Assembly: GCA_020536535.1 (NCBI GenBank)
Contig: JAHLWZ010000800.1
Coordinates: 80,699-144,698 of the forward strand
Direction: 5' to 3'
Length of the DNA: 64,000 nucleotides
Source of the DNA: Pelomyxa schiedti
Lineage: Eukaryota; Evosea; Pelobiontida; Pelomyxidae
In this document: piece by piece, positions 44,826 to 58,800 of the stretch
Layout of the letters: the number at the start of each line of letters is the position of its first letter
Numbering within the stretch: position 1 is the stretch's first letter
Made by a program: the position numbers and the translations under genes
Notes under the pieces: generated by a model
What the model was told of the DNA's origin: nothing
Databases searched by the model: none
What the model saw: the letters and a program-made list of their open reading frames with translations, nothing else

Positions 44826-47800
44826 ATGAGCCAGGAGCAGAGCGCAGCAGCACCGGCGGCCAAGAGGCGGTGCCCGAACCAACGCGGGAGGGGGTCCCAT
44901 AATCCGTGCCGCGGGGGCGGCCGCGGCGGGCGGGGCAGAGGAGGCCGCGGCCGGGGCGGTCGCGGGCGCGGGCGTGCTCAGCCGGCGGCACCAGGCGAGA
45001 ACTTCGACATCCAAGCGGACGACGACGGCGGAGGGCGGGGGGAGGCCGTCCCCACAGAAATCGATGGAGACGAGGTCCGCGACGACTCGGCCCCGTCGTC
45101 TGCGGCGGCGACGACGACGACGACGACTACGACGACGAGTGCACCCGGGGGCGACCGGGAAGTAGTGCCAAAGACGGTCAGATCTGGTTCTGGGTCCGAG
45201 GGGGCTGAGGACGACGAGAAGGACGGCTACTGTGTGGGCATGAGGTATGGCTCATTTCAACTTGTGGGAACAGAGCCACCACTGCCACATAGCAAATAAC
45301 AACCAACAAAATTACCAAAAAAAAAAAAATCCCAAATGTAAAAACCCCAAACACAAACACAGTAACTTAGAATAATCTCGCTGCGTAAAGGTGCTTTATG
45401 AACCAGGGAACTCCATTCCGGGCAATACTTAAGCACAGGTACTCTGATTTCCTCGTGAATGAAATTTCACCTGATGGTAACGTTGTGCACCTCACAGACA
45501 TGTCCCCTCCTTCTCCTGGTAAAAACCACCCACTTCCCACCATAATAAACACATTTTTTTCCCTGATGCACATTTTGGCAGACCCTGCTACTGTATTTGA
45601 TAGTAGCACGGAAGACCCTTATATACAGCTTGCTGCAATTGTAGGAAGCGAACAAACTACAGCATTCAAAGCCGCCCTTGAAGTGCCTAACCATGTCAAT
45701 TGTGTAGGAATTAACAATGTCTTACTAGGACAGCTGCAAAGCTAAGGAACTTGCTGTTTTCAAATTTGCTGCTGATCCAAGTAAAGAAAAAAGAACTAAG
45801 TTGCACACTTTGATTAAAGCACACTTCCCTGAGCTGGAATCTTCCACTGAGCAAGGGTAAAAACAAACTGAGTTTGGTGAAGAGTGATGTATGTCCCAGA
45901 TTTATCACTGTGACTCGCGTAAGAGGAAAACCAGCACGTTCATCGTGGCCTAGTTCTCTTCCTGGCTATCTTGTTTTTTCCCTGTACAAAGAGAGTTACG
46001 TAACCCAACAAACAAATATTACCCCTAAACTGATACAGATACTGACATGGGACTGGCTATTCAAACCCTTTCCAGAGCGCTCCGACTGAAACCGTCACGA
46101 TTTTCCTATGCAGGGATTAAAGATAAGAGGGGGATTACAGTTCAGCGGGTATCTGCTTTAAAAGTACCGTCAAGTCAGGTAACAAATGGAAACTTTGACC
46201 AACTCTGAATATCAATTGTAGATGGCAACCTTCAATGGGAGATTTCCCTTGTTAAGGGTTGGAGATTTCTCATATCAAGAAAATCAAATTCATTTGGGTG
46301 ACCTGTGGGGAAACAGATTTTGTGTTGTGCTCCGAGATGTTTCTGGAGCTACGGAACAAGAAATTGCAGCTAGTATCGAAACATTGAAGTCTCAAGGGTA
46401 CCTTTCTCTTGTCACCTCTGGAGACTGTACAAATTTTTTTTTTGCTTATAGATTTATCAACTATTATGGTCTTCAGCGATTTGGCACAGGCTCAGTTTCC
46501 ACCCACAGGATTGGAGCCTTGCTGTTGAGTAATAACTGGGAAGCTGCAGTGAAAGCCATTATATGCAGTGCTACAACATCCGACTGTGATGAAGTTAGAA
46601 AGTAAAATGTCCTTGGGAAATAGGAAACTGCCACCTAAATCTTCCAGGGCGCAAGCTTTGTTTGAACAGGGACAACTGGAGGAATGTCTGGAACAACTTC
46701 CATATTTCAAACGTATTAATATGCCGCCTCATGCCAAACTAATGCACTTAGACATTGAGAGAGAGCTTGTGTCGTCACTTATTCGTTGTGGACCAAAGGC
46801 ATATTTCAATGCCGTGGATAGATTACCCCGCTTCACTCAGATGCTCTACGTGCACGCATACCAGAGCTTTGTATGGAAAAACCGTTTTCCTCCCAGGCTT
46901 TTCTCACTTTCTTCACAGATCTGGAATAGTGTGGTAAGTGACAGAATGGAGATGTACGGCCCTCGAGTTGTTGTTGGAGACTTAATTGCCACTGGCAATA
47001 TTGAAGAGCCCTCCACTAGTGTTGAAGAATCTGCCATTGAAAGTGAGAAGGATAACACACGTGAATCAGATCAGGCATCACACAAACCCTCAATGCATGT
47101 TGTCACTGATGAAGGTACACCATAATTGCACACACAAAAAAAATAACACAACACAGATGTTGCATTAAACAGATTTTCTATCAATCAAGTGGTAATGCCT
47201 CTTCCTGGTAGCCAAGTTCAATATCCAGAGAATCGGTCTGGACGTGAACTGTATGCTCAATATCTTGCCGCGGACTCACTTACCTTTGAGCACCTATGGG
47301 GGAAACACAAGGCATTCCGCCTTACTGGTGGATATCGGCACATTGTGGAAATTCCAACTGCATTGTCTTGGAGAATGATTAAGTATGCAACTCCAGATGA
47401 GACTTTGACAGTGAGCGAAGCCGAAGTACTTGACGCAAAAAGAAAGGCTGCTTCTCAAATAGCATCACCTGAGGCCCCAATCGATTCTGTCCCTACTCCC
47501 GCTGCTGCGTTGGAAACCACGGGCACCACCGCCCCTGTGTCCAGCACCCAACCAGCGAAACCGTACACTGCACTGGTACTTGAGTTCAGCCTGCATAAAT
47601 CCTGCTACGCAACCATGTGCTACCGCGAGCTTCTAAAGCAAGGCACTTCGCGTGCCGCGCAGGTCAAGCTCACAAATTCCACCCCGGATTCTGTTACCTG
47701 CACCCAACCAACCCCGCTTCCGCCGAAACCGCAAGAACAACAAACCGAAGCAGCAGCACAACATCAACAGCCACCCGAACTAGCCACATCAACTACAGCA

Positions 47801-47950
47801 GAAACAACAACAACAACTACCACCACAACAACAGCACCTCAACAGACACCAGAACAGCAACAACCCATAATAACCGCGGCCGCACCCCAAAACACAACAG
47901 GCACAACGAGCGATGCAACGAACACCGCAACGCCCAGCAACCAGCCCTGA
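44826..47950 (+). CDS. PUS7: tRNA pseudouridine synthase, PUS7/TruD family
   Basis: Makes pseudouridine in tRNA and other RNAs. The N-terminus has an RGG-type box (RGGRGRGGRGRGGRGRG) likely to aid RNA binding, then an acidic/Thr linker. Family landmarks follow in order: VGMR-CFMNQGTPFRAILKHR, YSDFLVNEISPDGNVVHL, the catalytic motif YAGIKDKRGITVQRVSALK (about 46105-46160, catalytic Asp present), NRFCVVLRDVSGATEQEIAA, FINYYGLQRFGTGSVSTHRI, MLYVHAYQSFVWKNR and VMPLPGSQVQYPENRSGREL. The end is ALVLEFSLHKSCYATMCYRE, LLKQ. A Gln/Thr/Pro-rich extension follows and stops TGA at 47950. About nine exons. Length including low-complexity ends is longer than yeast Pus7. Activity is likely. Confidence 0.9.
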
Positions 47951-48049
47951 AGGCATCTTCCAAAAACCCATATCTCTTATCTGGTGCCAAACGGCGTGCG
48001 CACAACAAACTTTCGTTTTGTACGAAATCAAAATTGAAATAATTGCCCG

Positions 48050-49871
48050 ATGATGGGGAAACACACTCCGATGTTAGTTGTTATTATTGGGATTGTTGTT
48101 GGTGTGGTTTTAGGAGCATCTATTCCTGTTCCAAAGGTAACTTATGAGCTGATAATGCCTGGGGGCACATTCCCTTACTGGTGTGAGGTTTTATAGTTCT
48201 TTTGAAACACAATACTCAAGGGATTTCTCTCTCTTTTTCCTCTCCAGTCATGCATGTTCTATTCAAGAATTGTATGATGGAACGGTTGTGGCTGTTTTCC
48301 ATGCCGGAGTATGCCGAGGCACTCTTTTTTTCACTTTCATGGGAGTAATGAACTTTGTAGACAAATGAGGGAAATGAGGATTTATCTATTTGGACGTCGA
48401 GGAGGGACCCTGCAACTGGTACCTGGTCTCCAATCACTGTTGCTGCCAAAACCCCTGGAGTGTGTGATATGTATGGCCTTCTTCTCCCTTTCACAGCATA
48501 TAATCAAAATAAAAAGGAATCCTTCTCTGTATATGAATGACAACGGAGTTCTGTACCTTGACTTCCACTTTGGAAGTGATTCCATAACAGATCCTAGTGT
48601 GTTTCTATGCAAGGTGAAAATCTTGCCTAAGTTTCCAAGATTCCTGTTCCACACATTCTTGGGAGGGAGCATATGTCAGCTCTTCTGATGGAGGTGTCAC
48701 ATGGTCGTCAGTAACATACCTACCCAAAGGGTATGGTACCATCACCTTTCAAGTTAATGCAAAATAACCTAAAATAAGGTTCCTTGCTGGAATCAAGAAT
48801 AAGTGCATCACCCTCAGTAATGGAAATGTATTGTGCCCGTCCTCTACCGAGTCTGGGCACGTTGATGAACTCATTGGTACAACATCTCAAAAGTACTTTC
48901 CCTTTTTCACACTACTGGAGGAATTTGGCAATCACACATGGAAACAACCGATCAAGATTATCGTCAGTTCTTGTATCCCTCCATTATTACTCACTATATC
49001 CAGAACATTGGGAGAAGAGCAATGATATAGATGTGTTCCATGAGCATGAAACTTGGTGTCAAGGACCTATTCAGCCAACTCTATTTGAATTGGAAACACC
49101 AGGAAAGGTTCGTGCTTTTCATTTCACTCAAATTTCAACTTAGAATTTCCCACACAGCTTACTTGCCTTTTGCGGACAAGCTGTGACTGGTTAGCTCAAA
49201 GCTACAGTGATGATTATGGTCTCTCTTGGCAGAAGCTAGCTGATCCAACTGATTTGATGAACCCAGGAGCTGGTAGAGAACTCTTTTTGTTGACTTCCTT
49301 TTGTACTAATTTCCCAAATAGGTATTGATGGTGTGCGCATGTATGGGGATGGTGCATACCTTGGATTCCTTCTTATGATGAATAACAGTACCCAGCAAAG
49401 GTTGGTTCACACACTATCTGGATAGAAAATCACAATACATATGAACACTCACAAGGTGCCCATTGACATTGGCACACAGTGGTGACTGGGGTGAGACATG
49501 GGAGTATGTCGCAGACATTGAAACTGATTGCACAGGCACTTAGCCCCTTTAATTTTCCCAGTTCTCACATTGTTGTTTTTCACCAACTAGGAAGCTACCA
49601 ATACCCAGCCATTGTGCAAAGCAGAACAAATCCAAAGTAAGGCGATATAATTTAACTGAAACCTCCCCTAATTTATCCCAGAGTAGCACATGTGTGTTAC
49701 ACATTAGACTATGGAAACCGCACCATGGCCTATGCAAAATTGCAGTGGTCTTAATTAAATTAAACTTTCATCCAACTGCATTTTTTTTCAGCAAGTGAGA
49801 ACCATCAACAAACAATTCTGTACACAATAGTGGAAACACCAGGTTTTTTGAGAGAGAAGATTGATGGATGA
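48050..49871 (+). CDS. Secreted or membrane-anchored sialidase-like (BNR-repeat) protein
   Basis: Six-bladed beta-propeller of the sialidase superfamily, close to the plant/bacterial sialidase-like group. The start MMGKHTPMLVVIIGIVVGVV supplies a signal peptide or anchor. Landmarks: SHACSIQELYDGTVVAVFHA, then GNEDLSIWTSRRDPATGTWS and MNPSLYMNDNGVLYLDFHFG. Next are SSDGGVTWSSVTYLPKG, which has an Asp-box, and IKNKCITLSNGNVLCPSSTE; YSDDYGLSWQKLADPTDLMN has a second Asp-box. The last are QYPAIVQSRTNPK and RVAHVCYTLDYGNRTMAYAK. The stop TGA is at 49869-49871. About ten short exons. The classical catalytic Arg triad was not verified, so a glycan-binding role is also possible. Confidence 0.75.
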
Positions 49872-50165
49872 TGATTGCATTACTGACTTGGCCAACACAC
49901 ACACAAAAGACAACCCCAACACCAACATAGAGCACTCCCCAGATGCACCAAACAGTGACCCCCAAGCTGTTTTGTTATGTTTGTTTTTAGATAGCTACCA
50001 AGGATTCTGTGGTACGGGATGCAAACAGCAGGGTCTGGTCACGTGGAAAAATGGGAATTCTTCAGACTGACAACACTGAGTACTGTCCCAGTAATCATCT
50101 CAAACAGAACGAAAAACAGAAACCAAAAAAAAAACAAACAAACCCATTGCAGTGAACCGGCAGTA

Positions 50166-52770
50166 ATGGCAGCAACCGTAACGACAAAAACACGCGCCGA
50201 GGTACAATAGTTAGTTGCCTGTTTGTGGTTTAATGGCGGGATCTAGATCGAAGAGCGGTGGAAGTGGGACCTCACCCCAATGTTTCCAAATGACGAAGCG
50301 TGGGAAGTTGCTCTCTTGGATCTCAAGACTCTGTTGCCGGCTATTAACGAACTCAAAGGCATTCCCTTTTTTGCCCTTTGCCACCCTAACTCTCTCACCA
50401 ATAGGCAAACTTGCTGTATCCGTCGACAATTTAGTGCGTGTTTTTGAGCTGGATGATAACTTAACAAGGGCAATGGAGAAAGTTTTGACCTATGCCAGTT
50501 TGAGGTCTGATGAAGATACAGGCAACTCACAAGGTTAGCATTATCTCCTTTTTTTTTTTTTGTGAGATGGAGTGACTCCGTTGTAGCACTTGCAATGAAA
50601 GAGAAAGCCGAGTCTGAAAAGTCGAAATTGTGTGCAGCCACAGCTTGGATTCTGCCTGAGATAATGAAAATCCCAGAAGAAAAAATCAGGGAATTTTCTG
50701 TGAGTCCTGCAATGCAACCCTATAAACGGGCTCTTGAGGTACATTACCGGGATACCTTATTCCTTCACTCTGTAATCAATTTCAAGGTGATTTTGAGGAA
50801 TAAGCCCCACATCCTGACAGAAGATGAAGAAAGGCTTCTTGCACTTGCGGATGATACTCTTGATTCCTCTCACACAATCTACACCCTCCTTACTTGTGCC
50901 GACATGAAATTTCCAACCATCGTGAATGACAATGGGGAAACACAACAAGTAACACATGGAAATTTCATTACTCTTATGCAGGTAGTTGATCTTTTTTTCA
51001 ATTCCCTTTGTCTTATATTAATAGAGCCAAAAACGTGCTGTGCGGAAGGAGACCTTCACAGCACTTTACACTATCTACGAGAAATTCCGCAATACTGTCG
51101 CTGCCTGCCTAAATGCCACAGTAAAAAAAGATGTTTTCCAGGCTACAGCACGCCACCACCCCTCTGCACTTCGTGCTTCTCTACACAGTGATGTCGTGCA
51201 GCAGGAGGTAAGCTACCTGAATCTCTTCCAACTTCCTCATGGTATAACAGGTGTACGACTCTCTTATTGAAGCTATGCACAGGTCACTGCCCGCATTCTA
51301 CGAATATGTTCACTTGAAGAAAACATGCCTGAAACTTGATGCTATTGATATGTCAGCACTAAAATTTTTCTTTTAATTGTTTAAATACTGTGTAGGTATG
51401 ACATTTACGTTCAAATTGTTCCTGACTTCAAGATGGAGGTTATTTTTGCATTCTGGGTGGGTATGATGACCTTTTCATAGGTGAGTTTCGAGCAATCAGT
51501 TCTATGGGTAAAAGAAGCTCTAAGGCCACTTGGCCCAAATTACTGCAGCATTGTGGACAGGGTAGGACAATGTCCAAGCTATTGCATTGTTTTCTAAATT
51601 CACCTAGGCATTCAATGAACGTTGGATTGATGTGTACGTACTCAAACCTCTTCTCAACACAGCACTGATAAGAATAGCTATGAAAACGTTGGAAAGAAGT
51701 CTGGTGCGTACTCTGGTGGTTGCTTTGACTCTCCTCCTTACATGCTGTTGAACCATCAGCCAGACCTTGATTCGTACAAGCATATTCATCCTCTTTATCT
51801 CTAACTTCTTTCAGAGCTTTTACACTTATTCATGAGATGGGTCACTCCATGCACACGTTTTTATCCAATTCGCACCAGACACATTTATATGCAGAGTGTG
51901 TGCGGGGGATGGGGAAACATTAAAAGAAATTTTACCTGGAATGTTACAGATACAAGATCTTCGTAGCAGAAGTTGCCAGCACCGTGAACGAGCTTCTTCT
52001 ATTCACACACTTGATGAAGACCTCCACTGACAAGAAGCTGAAAGCCTATCTGCTTAATCATAGGTTTTCGGTTTTTGTTTCCTTTTCCCTGGCTCATTGG
52101 CTCCCAATTTTAGGTGCGATGATTTCAGGACCACTGTTTTCCGGTAATACCTCAAGTTAATCTCTACAGTACTAACTTACGGCAGACAGACTATGTTCGC
52201 AGAGTATGAGAAACTTATACACAACAAAGTTGAGACAGGAACACCCTTAACCGCAGACGTTCTGTGTAACGAGGTACCTCCTGTGCTTGCAAACTGAATC
52301 TTAAACCACAACAGTACTTCGAACTCAACAAATTGTATTACGGTCCTGAAATGCAAACCGACCCCCTTATCAAATACGAATGGGAGCGCATTCCACATTT
52401 CCACTACAACTTCTATGTCTACAAGTACGCCTCTCACATTCTCGCAAATTTATTCCACTCACATTTGCATGCAGGTACGCAACCAGTTTCTGTGCTGCAG
52501 AGAAAATTGTCTCGTTGATCATGTCTGGTGAACCCGGGTTCGTTCAGAAGTACATCAACTTCCTTAGTAGCGGCAACATCAAGGACCCCCTTGACCTTCT
52601 TGCCGAGGTACCAAAGTTCCCACCCTCCTTTTCCTTTATTCCTGTTCTAACACAAGTCACAACAGATGGGTGTTGACCTTCGCTCTGTCCAAGTCATTGA
52701 GGATGCACTCTCCCACTTCCGCGTTTGTGTCCGTGAACTTGGCGAACTTTTGGCTGAGGAATCCCATTAA
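50166..52770 (+). CDS. pepF: Oligoendopeptidase F (M3B metallopeptidase)
   Basis: Zinc peptidase that cuts short peptides in the cytosol. ATG 50166 encodes MAATVTTKTRAE-IEERWKWD then LTPMFPNDEAWEVALLDLKT. Later segments are YASLRSDEDTGNSQ, FTALYTIYEKFRNTVAACLN, HPSALRASLHSDVV, YDIYVQIVPDFKME and KSGAYSGGCFDSPPYMLLNH. The catalytic motif FTLIHEMGHSMHTFLS (H-E-x-G-H) precedes VAEVASTVNELLLF, whose Glu is the third zinc ligand. Then come QTMFAEYEKLIHN, YGPEMQTDPLIKYEWERIPH, FHYNFYVYKYA and FLSSGNIKDPLDLLAEMGVD, all PepF landmarks. TAA ends at 52770, followed by an AATAAA near 52780. About 16 exons. Bacterial-type family in an intron-rich gene. One intron (50359-50404) appears to be GC-AG. Confidence 0.9.
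50359..50404 (+). other. Probable GC-AG intron in the oligoendopeptidase F gene
   Basis: Removing GCATTCCC...CCAATAG joins ELKG to KLAVSVDNLVRVFELDD in frame, as expected for PepF. No GT donor exists at the exon edge (CTCAAAGGCATT). Confidence 0.65.
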
Positions 52771-52876
52771 AGTCCCTCGTCAATAAAAGCAACAAAGGAA
52801 AATAAGTTAGTTTGTTTTACAGTGCTATGTTCTTTTTTTTTAAATTTATTTGTACACTGGTCTGAGAAAATGTCTG

Positions 52877-55800
52877 TCAGGAACAGTATTTGGAGCCACA
52901 AAAGTGACAACCACAAAAACTGCATCCACACCACTCACATTCACAGTTTGAAGTGGCGGAATTATGGTACGGAGTTGTAGGTTCATTGTCCAGTGGCTGG
53001 AGAGTGGGCCTTATGTAGTCCAAAAATGGGATTGACAGGATGGCACCTAGGCTAGTCATTGCCTCCAGGTCTCCAGTGTTGCATTGCTTTTGTATTGCTT
53101 TCACTGCCGTAATGAAGGTGGATGCGGTGGAGAAGTGGCATGACCACCGGAGAATGTTTCCTAGCAGAACCCAGGGGGGGTTTGGCAGTCTAACAAGCAT
53201 TGCGAGGATAACCTGCTGTTCTTCTTCTGGTGAGTATCTGAAGAGTTCCGGAACCACTTCACTGGTGATGGTCGCAAGGAAGTTGTCGGGCGCATTTCTC
53301 CTAGCCAGATAAGTCGTTACAAGTTGTTGGCAGTACTTGGCTGCGAATATGTGGTGGCTCTTGGCTATTCTGCACGCCATGCTGGCCCATCCTTTCTTAC
53401 AACTGAGAGAATTCTGCATGCGCGATGAAGAATCAGGTCCGAAAGGAGAGAAGTGCTCACAGAAGTTGATAAGAAAAGGGAAGTCTCTTGTTGGGTGTGC
53501 ACGGCACTCTGTGTTCGGTGGGTGACTTGCACCAAAAATTGTACCTAATGCAAATAGCAACTCCTCAGACTCTTCATGCCCTTGGCGTACAACGGAAGTT
53601 GCTGTGTTGTTAATCTCGTACTCCAAGCTTGGAGAATAGAAAGTACCGTGCTCCCGAAATAAGTTGGAAATGAGTAGAATATGGCCGAATTCTAATCGCC
53701 CTGCACAATTTTGTCTCATAAACAACTGAACTTGCCCTGTTGAATGTAGGGCATTGGCCAGTAGATTTACTGCATATCGGCGGATAAGCAGTCTTCCTTG
53801 CAATGTAACCCTTGTTAGGGTGTATATCAGTTCAGGAGAAGGAGCCTTATCAAGCGCCACAAGTAACTTCAGCTGTTCACAAAGACTGTCCTCAGAGACA
53901 AGCCTCTCAAAAGGCGCGTTGCCCAAAATGTTACTGGCTCTATTGACCAAGTCGGTTCGAAAGGGTTCAACTGTATCCGAGTCAAGTTCAACAACAATTT
54001 CTGAAGCTAGACCAACATAGAATCTTGTTACATTGCCAAGGACACTAATAATAGTGTCATTGGGTATTATTGGTTTGATGTTGGGGTTCCTAGAACATTT
54101 ACCCATTATCACTACAATAGTTTTGCAGATGGTCATTTGAGAACTTTTATCTTTCCCCTCAAGGCAGTTCAGAAGGGAGCCGAAAATTCTGGCAATGATA
54201 TCCGGGGCACAACACAGACGAATTAATTCAGCCAGTACCCATTGTATGGACGTTTCTGTGCTTGATGTTGTGTGAGGGGTAATCCATAGTCCTCTGGACG
54301 GCACCGTTTCGGTAAAAAGTTTCTGTAAAAATGATTTGGCATATGTCAATCTGGAACCTGGGTGTGCCTCAAGAACTTTTATTACCGTGACGCACAACCT
54401 CCGGGTTACAGCAGTTTCACGAACAAAAAGTTCTCCCATCATTTCAATAGGTTTTGTTGGGGCTGAGAACATGGTTCCAAAACACGAGATTGCCTTGGAT
54501 CGAACTTCGGCGGAACGGTCATGCAAGAGATTGGCTATTTCTGCAGTGGAGAGACTATTATTGTGCACCAATATTGATGCTGCGTTACATCTTACTCCGG
54601 CATTTGCATCGTTAAGAAGTCGCCGAAGTTCTTGCAAGATTTCTGGTGTTAACAAATGTTGGTTGTGCCTAAGGAGATGACTTAAACATTTGGGAAATGC
54701 AGAGTGTTTGTATTCCTTTCTTAGTTTCGTGACAAATACTTGTAAATCAGGGGCTGGAATAACTGCAGAATGAGAGCGCATGAGTGCTTTCCAGAACATC
54801 AACCCAGTATTTTGGAACTGTGCATAAGGTCTTTTAACGCGATCAAGACAATAATTCAAAAATGACAGGATCAGAGGCAAAACAAAGAGGTATTTTTGAA
54901 TAGCTTCATCCAGCCTTTTCCAAGCTCGAGGGGTTATGAGTTTATATTCTAGCTGCTGAAATAGTATTGCTTGATTGTACTCCTGGGCAATACAACCGAC
55001 CAGTTGGAGCTTGTATCTCTTCCAGAACTCTGTATTATTAACTTGATAGAACTTCAAGCTTTCACTGTTGAATTGTGGAATCACACACTTAGATAGATCA
55101 AGTTTATTGCACCCTCTAATTTCAAAGACTTGTACATCTACAGCGCTGTTATTCTTGATTTCAAACTTGAATTCCGCCAGTGCTTCACATTGAATAACGT
55201 GAACGCATTTAATCTGGCTTGCTGCGGTTATTTTCAGGGATTTCATTGCAGTGCAGTCTTTGATGACCAGAACCCGGATCATTGGAAATTCCCCGGTTAA
55301 TTGTAAGAGGTGACTACACCTCAAAACGTGTAGACTTTCTAGGGAACTGAAGTTCGGGAAAGAGACAATGTGACAAGAATCGAGCCTTAAATGCAGAAGA
55401 CTATTTCTTGATAGCTGCAAAAGATTCACAATAGCGGATGTAATCTCACCTTGGATATTCACAAGAGACAATTTAGTAAATTGAGCCTCTATTGCTATGC
55501 AATGCTGAAGCAAAGAGGGTGCCCATAGCTTGGCAGAACTGTGTGAAAATTTGGCGTTATTCAGCAGGTTTTGCTTCTTGCCCACAATATTGAGTTCGCA
55601 AAAACTCTTAGTGATGCCTTTTTCCAGATCTCCGAGGATATGGAAAGCTTCCTCAGACTCGGAACAAATGTCGTCTATGGGATAAGTCCCTAACTGGTCA
55701 AAGCTATAAATATCGCCCTCTGGATAAAGTGTGTGAAAAGGTGATAATTGCTGACTTCTAATGCATGACCTGATTGTTGGAATTTTTTGGAATGCGATCG

Positions 55801-58800
55801 AGCCATCACATTTCCAATTTTCTGTTGCTATCCTGTAGCATTTGGCCATTCCAGAATCAAAAAAATCAAGCAGCTCTCCGTGTGTACAGTTTTGAGACAA
55901 GGGGCTGCTCAGAAGATGTCGCAAGTACTGTATTTCCTTCCCCAAGTTTGGTAGGTTAGAAAAATGCATGAGGGATGTCATCTTATACTGTTCCATTAAA
56001 GTGGGGAATGCTCCAAATAGTTCTTTGATATTTCTATCATGTGTCTGGATTTGCTGCAACCAAAGCTTGAGAAGCTGGACCGGATCCAGTGCCAAGAATG
56101 CGGATACTACGTGGGGGTTAAGCTTTACGTTGCCATCACACATCTGAGGGAGACAGAAAATGAAGCTCTTTAACTGACAAACCCCATCCTGGATCAGAGG
56201 AATTGGCATAAATGAATTGGTTGACTGTGACAAGACCCAGCCCTCTTGGATGTACAAATTCTCAGCTGAGTCGTTCCGAGGTTGAAGAAGTAGTGTTTCA
56301 ATCATTTTCCAAGTGAATGCTTTTTTATGGAGGGATGCAAACAATTGATCTGAAGATCTGATCATGTTGAGAGAATCACCTCTGGGCATGAACATAAATA
56401 CAGGGTAGGGTTCTTGTGGTCGGTTTGGATGAACAATTTTACCTAATACAGCAACAGTTCCATGTCCACTCAACAAATATGTGAACTCATCAGCTGCCAG
56501 TTGCCGTAATGGATAACTGGGATAAAACATGATATGGGCTATTGGCTGGCCATCACTTTTTTGTAGAAGCCTCATAATGGAGGGGTCTCCTTGAATTGAT
56601 CCATTTACATCAAACAGCATAGTGGAATACTCTTCTTTTAGGTTATATGTTGCATTTGCTCCCCCTGGGTTAACCCATGTAATTGTTACTTGCGTCATTT
56701 TCAGTGGGAGTGGGAGAACAAGTTCTGATAGGCGAGTACGGAAAGATACTTTAGAAATCTCTGAGGAGAGATGATTTCCACTAGAATTGAGAGGCACAGA
56801 GCCCAACCAATTATTTATATGGGGAAACCTTCTCTTATCGTATAAGTGTTCATTTACTCTGCAACGTGCATCAGCAGGTAGTTTCCAGTAGTACCCCTCC
56901 CATTCCTCCAATCCAATCTCCTCATTACATAGTAACTGACAACAATCTTGAAGAATTTGCTCTTTCCAACGTGGGGTATTGAAGAAGGCACCTTTCCTTT
57001 CAATAAGGGCATTGATGTTAATAAGAGTGTAATCCAGTTGGCTCATGAACGGATGAGCAAGTACCACAATGCCCGGATCAAGGTCGATCGCATTAGAGAA
57101 GAGGGATAAAAAGGCATCTGTTTCTCTTGAATGAAGGTATCTCGCAATGGCAAGATTTAGCATAAATTCGGCATCTTGGCGATCGAAAGAGTTGGAAGCC
57201 AGTGCCATTTTATAGTAGATGATAGCAGTCCCCCATTTTTGAGAAAAAAAGAAGGCATCACCTCTACTTTTCAGTAAGAGGTAACGAGGCAATGGAGAGG
57301 AGTCCAAGGAACAAGCATTCAGGGAGGTCCATTCTTCATTTATTTTTTGGTGCAGTTGATGAATGGCAACTTGAGTTTGCTGAGGATACGCAGTGCCTGA
57401 TATCTCTTTGTCACAAACCTTTTGGAGTCTGTACAGAAATTCTCTGCGTCTAATTAAATCGTCAGAGTACACAAGTACACGATAATAATCTCGAAGTTCC
57501 TGTATAATATAGTCTGGAACACTGGACACTGTCGTTGGTTGGGGAATGTGAGTAAAAACTGAGGTTTTTTCAGTCATGTCACAATTGAATAATGACTGGT
57601 TATCACGGTAAAATACAACAAATTCTGGGTAAACCTGCTGTTCAGGAACACAGAATTCATTCGAGTCAAAATGGCTCTCTGAATCGAAAGCAGAATTTGG
57701 TCCAAAGGAGGAATGGAAACCCTTTGGTGGACCTGCCTCAAACTTGTGATCTTTCTTTTTGTTGACATAAATATTTCCCAGTGTAACCCGACATATGAAA
57801 ACTGCTTTCAAGTGATTGCAGTTGTTTTCTGTGCAACTTTCACATCTTGCATAGGTAGCTGCCTTTGGAAATGAATCAGATAAGTAAATTCCCCCACCGC
57901 CAAGTGCCCCAAAGCCAGAAAAAAGGCCTGGGGTCGCAAAACTGCAGTTGAACCCGTCTTTGGTGATTTTTTTCATTGTCGACTGTGATGTTCCATGGAA
58001 GAGCCAGCATTCTCCAGTTAATTGATCAAGTACTGGAAGACCACTTTCTAGTTGAGCCAGCCAATGTATCTGCGATATTTGAGACTGCTTTGCTCCCTCC
58101 CGTAGAGAGACATAAATTTCACCCTTTTTTTCTTGGCATTGCTGCCACAGCTTGGGATTGTTAATAACTTTGATTTCGTAAATGGTAATGCTTTCAGATT
58201 GCCCCAGGTGCGTAGGGGGTTGCCGAGTCTCTTCCTGCAAGAAATGAAGTAAATTTCCTCTTTCAACAGCTTTCTTTAGCCTAGAGAGTTCACAGTAAAT
58301 CGATACATAGGTCTCTGTATCACTTGTGGCATGTATTAGGTACACCAGTACCTGGTGAAGCTTTTCGCTTTTGGGAATACTGCAGAGTGCACCTGAAGGA
58401 GGAAGCCAATTGGTATCTTTTTCCCACCCACCAAGTGGCCATAAAGGAGAAACACTACCGCCTGTTCCAATTGTATCATTCGAAAGAAAATTAGTCATCC
58501 AGCTTCTGTCCACTCTTACTGTCTCAGGAAAGGAGAAACCCAACTTGCTCTTCAAAGTCTCAAGGGATTCATCTTGGGAAATCGCAAGAGAGCGAGGTAC
58601 TATTGCGCCCTGCACTGACTTACATGAACACAACTGGGCACTTGTAAGTCCTTGAGTATCTTCGAAATTGGCGTCCTTCAATACACTGTCGTTTAGTACA
58701 CTCCCTGTAAGGCTTGCACCCTGCATGTAAGCCACAGAAAGTGCTGCAGATGAGAAATCCACACCAGATAGGCATGCATAGTGGAACAGGGGCCTTTCAG

